64,000 nucleotides of DNA from Pseudopithomyces maydicus (lineage: Eukaryota > Ascomycota > Dothideomycetes > Pleosporales > Didymosphaeriaceae). Below, piece after piece: positions 56,537 to 64,000 of the stretch. The notes under the pieces were generated by a model, which was given only the letters and a program-made list of their open reading frames with translations, ran no database searches and was not told where the DNA came from. Positions within the stretch are counted from its first letter, which is position 1, and every line of letters begins with the position of its first letter. The position numbers and the translations under genes are program-made. The stretch lies in assembly GCA_026873275.1 (NCBI GenBank), contig JANTUC010000011.1, positions 310,001-374,000 on the forward strand. The letters are read 5' to 3'.

Positions 56537-58467
56537 AACATCTGTCATGGTCAACATTTTATATCTTAAACACAGTCCTAAGCAGCTGCACTTGAAGCCG
56601 AATGCTTGCATGATAGAAGAGAATCTTGCACGCATGTCCCGTAGCTTTGAGACACTATCCTATCGACCCGATACCCGCCTTCATCTTTACATGGCACACA
56701 CCACGAAACGTGTGCAAGTCCAGTCATGACCTAATCCTATGGCTTGATGCATCTATGCATAGCTTTCTGCGTAAGACAGCTAGCAACAATCGTAGATATG
56801 AGGCCCCGACCCCTGGCCTGGCTACACCGGATCACACTGTTCCAGCAATATAGGCCCTATGCCTTTATTCCCTCTTGAGGTACTGCATCTCATGTTCAAA
56901 CACATTATTAAAGACTCATTGTACGATATCTACCATTGTAACGAATACCCAATCCTTACACTTGTGATTTTTGTATCTCTTCTGCACGCGCGATAGTATC
57001 AAAGAAGAGATAGAATGCATGTCGATTTCTGAATCAACACTGTTCTGCTGGTGTAGAATCAGTCCATGGAACGTGATGTCTTAAGGTTTTCAAATAACTT
57101 ACTCCAATCCACCTGGGCAAGGTTTATATCACGTGGGCATTGAAACACGTGGGCACTTGGGCATTCACAAGCAACAACTTCATACTACCGTTACTCCACG
57201 GCTGGATCGAAAACCAAGACACAGCGCACTGCAGTTCCTATTCTAACCCATCTACACACATCCCAGCAACCTCATTGGCGCCCCCGCCCCCACTCCCCCA
57301 GGCAACAACGCCACCTCCCGACCCCACCCTTTTCCCCATCCTTCCATCCCAATCCTCGAGAGAAAAAAGTTCTCATCGTGAGGATCGAACCAACGTAGAT
57401 AAATGCTAGCGAGAAAAAAATGGGCAAAAGGAAAGGAGTCCCAGCGTGAACTGGGCCATGTATCCAAAGCTGGAAGGCTTGTTTTAACTACTTTCCTGGT
57501 GGAAAGAGGGTGGAGAAAATATATATACCTGTATGCACAAAAGAAAAGGAAAGAAGGAACATTGGGAAGGAAGGGAGCTGGGGAGGGGGAAGGGGCAAAG
57601 GGCGTGTGATAGGGTGATGAGGGATGTGTTGTGGATTGGATGAGGCGCGAAGGATGGGGGATCGGCGGTATTAGTGGGGAGGGGAGCATTGCGTGCACAT
57701 TTGCTTTGATAAGCTGGTACTGCACTGCGGATGGGACTAAGTTAGAAGCTAGGTAGGTGCATTTTTACGTGAATTTGATGGGTCGATTGGTTGCGTATGT
57801 ATAGTGTCGTATCGTGTCGTATTATTCATAAGCACATGTGCAGCCTTGTGCGCCGCTAGCGTAGATTGATCGGTGTGTAACGGTGTGTAACGGTGTGAGT
57901 AGTGGGGAGTTGTTGGGAACCCGTGTACGGAACCGCGTACATATATACGGGAGGTAGTCTGCGGCTTGGAAGCATTGGTTGGGCCGTTTAAGAAGGTATG
58001 CAGGGGGTGCGTGATAAAAATCGGTGTGATGGGATCAGACTACGGATTTTTTCGTTGCGCTTTTCTTATTATCTGAAGAGTTTGTTAATTGAGGTAGATA
58101 TATATATATATATACATGTTTGTGGAAATGCTTCTTCGAGCAGTGGTGTAGTGATTTGGTATAGAATTGCTGTACGTTGTACTGTACCAGATACGGTCCA
58201 AATACCCTACACAATTTCGCCAGCGACAACATCGTGTTTATACGCTTTGTCAACGAAGAACTGAACACCAGGTATGACTACGTCTCTTGGGACTTTCCCG
58301 ATTAGCTGTGCCCAGATGGCTAAATCGTCACTAGACTGGCGGTACAAATGCAGGGTCACGTAAGCAGTCACCCCGCGTACCTTATCGTATCTGTACTTGT
58401 ACTTCGCAAATTTTTAATCTTTTCCACAATTTGATCGTGAGTTTGAAATACACATTTCCAGGTAACG
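56537..58467. other. Intergenic region, no gene seen
   Basis: About 1.9 kb of mixed sequence. Notable items are tandem GGTGTGTAAC units (57870-57898), TCGTATCGTGTCGTAT (57805-57822), and a TATATATATATATA run (58099-58113). ORFs up to 157 codons at 57.25-57.73 kb are Pro/Ser-rich on one strand and have no family resemblance. Confidence 0.45.
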
Positions 58468-60240
58468 ATGGCTGGGATTAAAGAGGGGAAGCTGCTTCCG
58501 ACCATCGCACTTCGGCTGGCGTCGACGCTGCTTGGGAATTTCTTGATAAGCATCGGGATGCTCATGTAGATTCTACAAGTATTGGGTCGCTTCGTCGGAA
58601 GATTGATTGGCATATTGTACCAATTATGTTCTGTTGTTACACGATGCAGTTTCTCGACAAGGTCATTCTTAATGTACTTCTTTCCATATCGATAGCAGAA
58701 TGAGCGTGTCAATTGACAAATCGCATAGTACGCCGCAGTCATGGGTCTCCCGAAAGACCTCCGCCTCCAAGGCAATGAGTTCAGCAACGTCGCAACTTTC
58801 CTGTTTGTTGCGCTACTTTGCTTCGAGGTACCCAACAGTATGTCAATCAAAACACATTGACGCCCAAAACGCTGAAACAAAACTTCTCCCTCAGCTTACT
58901 TCCTCCAAGTCGTACCAGCTGCGAAGTGGCTGGGCGCAAACGTTATCCTATGGGGAATCGCAACCGCCTGCGGAGCCGCCGCACATAATTATCAGACGCT
59001 CCTTGTCTCCCGTATCTTCCTTGGCATCTTCGAAGCAACCATCGGACCATCTCTTCTTCTGATCAGTAGTCAATGGTACACCAAGTCTGAGCAAGCTCCG
59101 CGCTTCTCCTTCTGGTACTGTGGTTTAGGAATCGGCCAGATCGTTGGCGGAGCCGTATCCTACGGTTTCCAGAATGTCAAAAGAACTGGCTTCGAGAGCT
59201 GGAGAATCATGTTCGTAGTATTGGGATGCGTCACCGTGGCGATTGGCCTTTGTACCTTCTTTTTCTTGCCGGATACCCCGATGAAGGCTCGGTGGTTGAC
59301 AGATGAAGAGAAAGTGATTCATCTCAAACATGTCAGCGTTAATCAGACCGGTATTCAGGATCGAGAATTTCGGATCAAGGAAATTTTCGAAGCTCTGCTT
59401 GATCCACAGGTGTATCTGTTAATGATGGCTGTCATCTTGGTAGGCTTAGTTCGGCCCCAAACAGCGTTTCGAGTAAGACTGCTAACCTTGTTGTCAAAGC
59501 TCTCCGTTAACAGTGGTGTCGTTACTACGTATTCCTCCACACTTATCAGAAACCTGGGATACAGTGGTCCCAGAGCTGCTTTGATGAACATGCCCTCCGG
59601 GGTCGTCAGTATTTTCTTCTCACTACTTGTAGGTTACGGTATTCGAAAGCAATCTCAACGATGGGCATGGATAATCATCTGTATCATCCCCGCGTAAGTA
59701 CATGAATTGGAAGCCGACCACCATAGTGAACCCGAACTCACGCAAATAGCATCATGGGCGGTGCTCTCATGTCCTTCCTCCCCATAACCAACCACTCCGG
59801 CATCCTCGCCGGAATCTATCTCGTCAACGCCGTCACAGCGCCCCTCGCCATCTTCTACAACGTACGCTCTCCCCAGACCCAACTTCATCTATCCCTCCTT
59901 GCTAACACACCGATCTCAGTGGACAGCCTCCAACATCGCCGGCGCCACAAAGCGCACTTTCACCGCTGCGCTTGTGAGCGGTTCCTTCTCCGTCGGCAAT
60001 ATCATCGGTCCGCAGACTTTTAGAGCACGCGACGCCCCGGAGTATCGTCCGGCTAAGTTGACGCTCTTGGGCGCCGAGGCCGGCTGCGCTTTTGTGACGT
60101 TTGTGTTATTTCTGTACTATGTGTATATGAATAGGAGGCGTGGGGCTGTGGGTGCGGATGTGGAGGAGCAGTATATGGAGAGGGGTGTGTGGGAGAGAAT
60201 GACGGATAGGGAGAACAAGAGGTTTAGGTATGTATATTGA
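58468..60240 (+). CDS. MFS anion:cation symporter, allantoate permease (Dal5/Tna1) family, one frameshift
   Basis: This is a plasma-membrane proton symporter for an organic anion such as allantoate, nicotinate or a similar compound. Six exons: 58468-58673, 58729-58837, 58895-59439, 59500-59693, 59750-59861, 59920-60240; introns are 55-60 bp, all GT-AG. The protein has about 495 residues with a predicted 12-TM layout: cytosolic N-terminus, RRKIDWHIVPIMFCCYTMQF (TM1), KVILNYAAVMGL, LFVALLCFEVPN, SRIFLGIFEATIGPSLLLI, FWYCGLGIGQIVGG, WRIMFVVLGCVTVAIG, then the central loop and SGVVSIFFSLLVGYGIRK. The hydrophilic tail ends GVWERMTDRENKRFRY, typical of the family. The frame breaks in the G4 run at 58485-58488 after seven codons; one more G leads into EAASDHRT and a fully consistent 496-codon reading. 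Substrate cannot be assigned. Confidence 0.87.
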
Positions 60241-60412
60241 AGAGATTGGAGAGTGGCATGGGGAATTAGAAATGGAGGAGGGGAAGTCCGTTAGGTCAAA
60301 GATAAATGGTTCAAGGGTCGCATTTTGATTGAAAAATGTTGAAATAAGCCAAAAACTTCTATGTATAAACTTATTTACCCGTTTAACAAAAGTGCCGTCA
60401 ATGTATTTACAG

Positions 60413-61913
60413 TTAACAAGTACCCGTGCTGACCTGAGTCCATTGGTTCGTCGAAGGTCTCCACTCAATAGTCAACCCCTCTCGAGGCTGTGCGTCAAAA
60501 GAGTATTGATTGTACTGCCCCGTTGCAGGTCTCTGCACACCAATTGTTCCATAGTTCTGATTGGTCGTTGCTTTGAGATTGGTCGTTTGGAAATAGCTGT
60601 ACACCACGCGCCCAATTTCATCCTCGAAAAGGGTGATCATGAAGTGTGTGTATGCTTCCTTTATAGAGTGTTAGTATCGTGTCTTTTGATGGAAAGTTTC
60701 AATCAGAGGTACATACCGGACGTTGAAAGAAGGACATGAAGTATTCGATTGAAAGGGTGCGATGACCTTCGTCGCCACTGATCTCGTAATAGATACCCTG
60801 GGGAGTTCCACCTGTGATGAACAGGTCGGACCAATATGCGACAAATGATGGGTCGCCAGCGGCACTGTTTGGCAAACGTTGGTTCACATAGACACCGGAA
60901 TCTGTGGTTCCAGGCGATACCCATCCGTTGATGCCGACGATCAAAGTACGGCTGTTAACACCGTATAGACCAACGTCGAAGGGAATATTGTTGATTCTCC
61001 AGCCTTGCTCGTCATCAATGCTTCTAGAAGCCAAGCGGTTGCCATTGACTGGGGTGATCGGGGTAGGATTGGCTAGCTGGACCGCTGCCTGCCCTACACG
61101 AACGGTCTTAGTCGCCGTCTGGGTGGCAGTAGACACTGGAGTCGATGTCACTGGCTCAGGTGTCAACGTTGTAGTCGGTGTAACGATAGTCGTAAGGGTG
61201 GGTATTGAGGTTGTGACCCATGTTGAAGTTACTGTTGCTGTCGTTGTTTCCGTAGCCTCAACGTTCTTAGTCTCCGTTGCAGTTGTCTGAACAGTGACAG
61301 CTGATGTTGTTGTTACAGTTGTCTTGGGGGTTGGTAGCGACATGCAGCTGCATCCCGAAGAAATGATAGATGATTTGAAAGACTGCAGCACGCTTGGGAT
61401 CGTTGCAACGCCTCGCTTCGCATTGCCACAGATGGTCGAGGTTATTGTAGTAGTGGTGGTTGTGAATGACACGTGCTACGACTTGTCAACTGATGATCTA
61501 TTGCTTCAAGTGAATTTTAGAGGACTTACAGCAACCACTGTTGGAGTTGGGGCCCACTCGGTCGTAGCGTGGGCAATGACAGTTTCTGAAACCGCATGAC
61601 CGATAACACTGACACCATGGGCGAGCACTGTTACAGTCTGCTCTGCCGGAATGGTCACTGTGCTTGTAGTCGAAGTGAGAGTCTCAGTTGCAGTATTGAT
61701 TGCCGTTGAAGTTGTGCCAACAGTCGAAGTCTGCGTTGGTATACTGAGCCAAGACGAGCAGAAAGCACTTGCAGAGGTGTATGATCGGAGCTTTGTGACG
61801 CAAGGAGCGACTGAGACTGCTGCACAGGTTCCGGTTAGAACATTGTTTGCAGGTGCAGCGGATATGACAGGCACGAGAAGCACTGTGGCCAAAAGGCGCA
61901 CCCAGGCAATCAT
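60413..61913 (-). CDS. Secreted Thr/Ser-rich protein with C-terminal NIDO-like domain
   Basis: Exons are 61913-61530, 61475-60717 and 60658-60413 (introns 54 and 58 bp, all in frame), totalling 462 residues. The signal peptide is IAWVRLLATVLLVPVISA. Two Cys-containing modules (TGTCAAVSVAPCVTKL and ICGNAKRGVATIP..SGCSCMSLP) alternate with Thr/Ser/Val mucin-like tracts (TETLTSTTSTVTIPAEQTVT; TTTATVTSTWVTTSIPTLTT). The C-terminal half is globular: PFDVGLYGVNSRTLIVGING, FVAYWSDLFITGGTPQGIYY, EGHRTLSIEYFMSFF, YTHFMITLFEDEIGRVVYSY. This layout resembles fungal cell-surface proteins with a NIDO/nidogen-like domain. No GPI signal is seen. Role unknown; cell-wall or adhesive function is a guess. It is divergent from a similarly built gene at 63014. 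Confidence 0.8.
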
Positions 61914-63013
61914 GATCAATGATGAGGAAGGAAAGTGAAACCAGAAGCGTTGGCGATGCGGGGTGAAGAGGAATCCTGCTGAACTCTCTGGTATGTATAT
62001 GCGAATCCCACCAGGAGTAGAAAGGTCCAGACCATGTACAGCAAACAAAAGGTTTAGTCGAAAAAACGTACCTGTACTCGTAATGACATTCTCACATCGG
62101 TGTTTCCGTGTGGTTGATGCTGAGTGTTGGGTTCCAGTACATCCAGTGGCACCATAAAAACGAGCTGAGATGCAGGTTGAAGCACCACGTGCCAGATACA
62201 CTAGGTAGAGTCTGGAGTCAAAAGGCGAGGCTGTGTGGGGTTCCGGGAACCAAGACTGGATGGGTGAGGCTGGAACAAGGTGTGGCGCTATAAGGCTAGC
62301 TGACGACTGTGGAATGTGGCGCTTGAAATGCCAGAAACGGATATGAAAACCTTCTAGACCGTGATTCGCATTGCAGCAAATGCAGGTCGACGCTAAATAC
62401 GGATCAGCCTCGACCCTTATTCTGGATACGGGTATTACCGAACGTAGATTCAACGTATCGTAGCGAAACGTTGAATCTATCATTGGTCGTCCCAACAGTC
62501 TGTACACTGACCAGGTGACAAATTCGGTCAAAGGCCATGTGGCATGATCCCAATGTAGCTGAACGTCTAAACCTACATTAGTGTACATCTATGCATGCCA
62601 CGAGGCGCTAGAGACTTGTATCCCGAATCGGCTAGTATCAGGCTACAAATTGTAGCTTTCCAGCCAACCAGGCTAATGCAAAGTGTAGGTTGTAAGTTTG
62701 TGGAAGCGCAGAAGCGAAAATTCGCGTCTTCCTCTAGCTGAAGTCGTGAGAATTTCCATATTCCGATGTGGCGTGATTGATACCTGCATCACTCCAGGCG
62801 AGACCACATCGGCGTTGCCGGGTGGGTTAGTCTAGCTTCAACTCACGAGAGTATGGCTCAATTCATCCAGATCGAGGCTTACAGTCAACACACGTCCGTA
62901 TACTGAGCGCTGCCCATTTGCATGTATATAAGCCTGTTGAGAATCATCTCGAATGGTATCTTCATCAACAGCACAACTTTGGACCATTGGATCTTTGCCT
63001 TCCAGTTGTAACA
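61914..63013. promoter_or_regulatory. Divergent promoter region of two Ser/Thr-rich secreted protein genes
   Basis: About 1.1 kb without a supported gene. The proximity and orientation of two architecturally similar genes suggest shared control, but no specific site can be named. Confidence 0.45.
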
Positions 63014-64000
63014 ATGCAGCTCAAGCACGCCATCGCACTGGCAGCAGCCACCCCTTCGCATCTGCCGCAACATGTGCCAACGATAGCTGTCTCAAAGCTG
63101 TTAAACTAGCAGGAGGCTCACTCTCTGGCAGTCCTGCGTGGTGGGATTGTTACTTCGCCCGACGTGTGACCACAACCCCAGCAGCGTATACTGCATGGAA
63201 GACTGTGTGGAAAACGGTCAGCACAACTTCCACAGCAATCGAAACAAAGGATGTTTCCTCAACCACGTAAGATCATGTTACCATGACGGTCCATACACAA
63301 CTGCTAACATTGGGAGTACTCTCTCTTTCACAGCAACTGAGTGGATCATCAACACTGAGAACCCAACCATCACTACTTCTACTACAAGTACCGTTCAGCC
63401 ATGGGCTGGTCACGGCGGCACTGCTCGCAAGAGGAACGCCGAACCCTTGCCCACGGCACATGCGGACCTAGCTGCTCGTGCTCCACTTGGACATTTCCCA
63501 TTGTCTGTCGCCGAAGCAGCTGAAACCGGTTCTCCTTCCAAACGCTCTGCCAAAGCTTTCGGTTACGTTCCTCGTGACTCTCTCGCTTCGAAGGAACCGT
63601 CCGCCAACGTAGACAAGCGCACCATAGTTGATGCTGCCCTCAAGGCAGTATGTGGCACGAACGACAAGTACCTCAGTGCATGCTCTTGTGCTGGAGTCCC
63701 TCAGACAACTATCACCGCTGTCCGACAGACCGTTACAAGCACAGCTACCAGCACGGCAACCTCTTCTTTCCAGACGACCTCAACCTCAACTCACAGCGTT
63801 ACCATCAGCCTAAGCGTCACCCGAACGGACACCTCCACCACAACCACCACCATAACATCGACAAGCACCTACTCCACATCCGTCATGGCCTCACCCACCT
63901 GCGCAACCTTCAGCAAGGGCCCAACCGCCGACTGGCAATACACCTACAAACTCGAATACGCCGGCTTCAAGACGCTCAACGACAACTCCCCTGCGAACAA
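63014..64000 (+). CDS. Secreted Ser/Thr-rich Cys-module protein, 3' end cut by window edge (frameshifted)
   Basis: The ATG at 63014 starts a signal peptide (MQLKHAIALAAATPFASA) if one more C is present in the C4 run at 63051-63054; otherwise the reading stops after 31 codons. The mature start ATCANDSCLKAVKLAGG and DCYFARRVTTTPAAY give a small Cys module followed by a Thr-rich stretch. A probable 67 bp intron (63267-63333, GTAAG to CACAG) leads to WIINTENPTITTSTTSTVQP, a dibasic KR-containing region (several KR sites suggest Kex2 processing), a second Cys module (AALKAVCGTN..YLSACSCAG), a long Thr/Ser tract, and a new domain running off the edge. The splice phase does not close as written, so one more sequence error or a different junction is likely. 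It shares its architecture with the divergent neighbour at 60413-61913. Confidence 0.6.

Overview
The window is nuclear DNA of a filamentous ascomycete (Pezizomycotina). The evidence is canonical GT-AG introns of about 47-75 bp, tiny first exons, and a typical gene set: a Clr2-like silencing factor, a BIM1/X325-like secreted protein, a Dal5-type permease, GH32 and secreted M28 enzymes. Placement in Dothideomycetes is my inference and is not proven here. Coding DNA is moderately GC-rich. It is broken by AT-rich blocks around 21-23.6 kb and 28-31.7 kb, and by microsatellite-rich deserts around 34.6-41.7 kb.

Layout, left to right: a partial Pro/Gln-rich protein (-, 1-576); Ppg1-type phosphatase (+, 1373-2451); aldehyde dehydrogenase (+, 3137-4822); a large repeat-rich coiled-coil membrane protein (-, 5299-9397); secreted M28 aminopeptidase (-, 10802-12378); a secreted choice-of-anchor-B/LVIVD-like protein (-, 13337-14962); a HAD hydrolase (-, 16317-17124); an X325/BIM1-like protein (+, 18538-19098); an FAD oxidoreductase (-, 19483-20987); a single-pass membrane PAN-like protein (+, 23642-24454); a GST (+, 25318-25976); two tandem paralogs of an HExxH metallopeptidase-like family (-, 26309-28002 and 28948-30543); a GMF/cofilin-like protein (-, 32372-33165) divergent from a molybdopterin-binding-domain protein (+, 33415-34599); Ras (+, 35992-36818); a 4.9 kb gene-poor stretch; GH32 (-, 41761-43641) divergent from U2 snRNP A' (+, 44112-45057); a secreted NAGPA-like protein (-, 45966-47913); a SNF2 remodeler with PHD fingers (-, 50092-54003) divergent from a Clr2-like gene (+, 54494-56536); an allantoate-permease-family MFS transporter (+, 58468-60240); and two divergent secreted Ser/Thr-rich proteins (-, 60413-61913; +, 63014 to the edge).

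The most consequential observation concerns the quality of the sequence. At least ten sites in eight otherwise well-preserved genes carry a one-base deletion relative to the reading frame, nearly all in short C, G or T runs. Each gene closes exactly to a multiple of three when one base per site is allowed for, except the edge gene, which has an extra phase mismatch. Systematic homopolymer under-calling in the assembly is more likely than parallel pseudogenisation. I therefore describe these genes as single frameshifted CDSs.

Biologically, two things stand out. One is the tandem pair of intracellular HExxH proteins of unrecognised family. The other is the head-to-head pairing of a chromatin remodeler with a Clr2-like heterochromatin factor. 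Repeats of interest are a tRNA-like (Pol III box A/B) element with a truncated second copy, a duplicated block diverged mostly by transitions (RIP-like), and a degenerate tandem array at 31.1-31.7 kb. I recognise no complete transposon, rRNA, canonical tRNA or CRISPR array.
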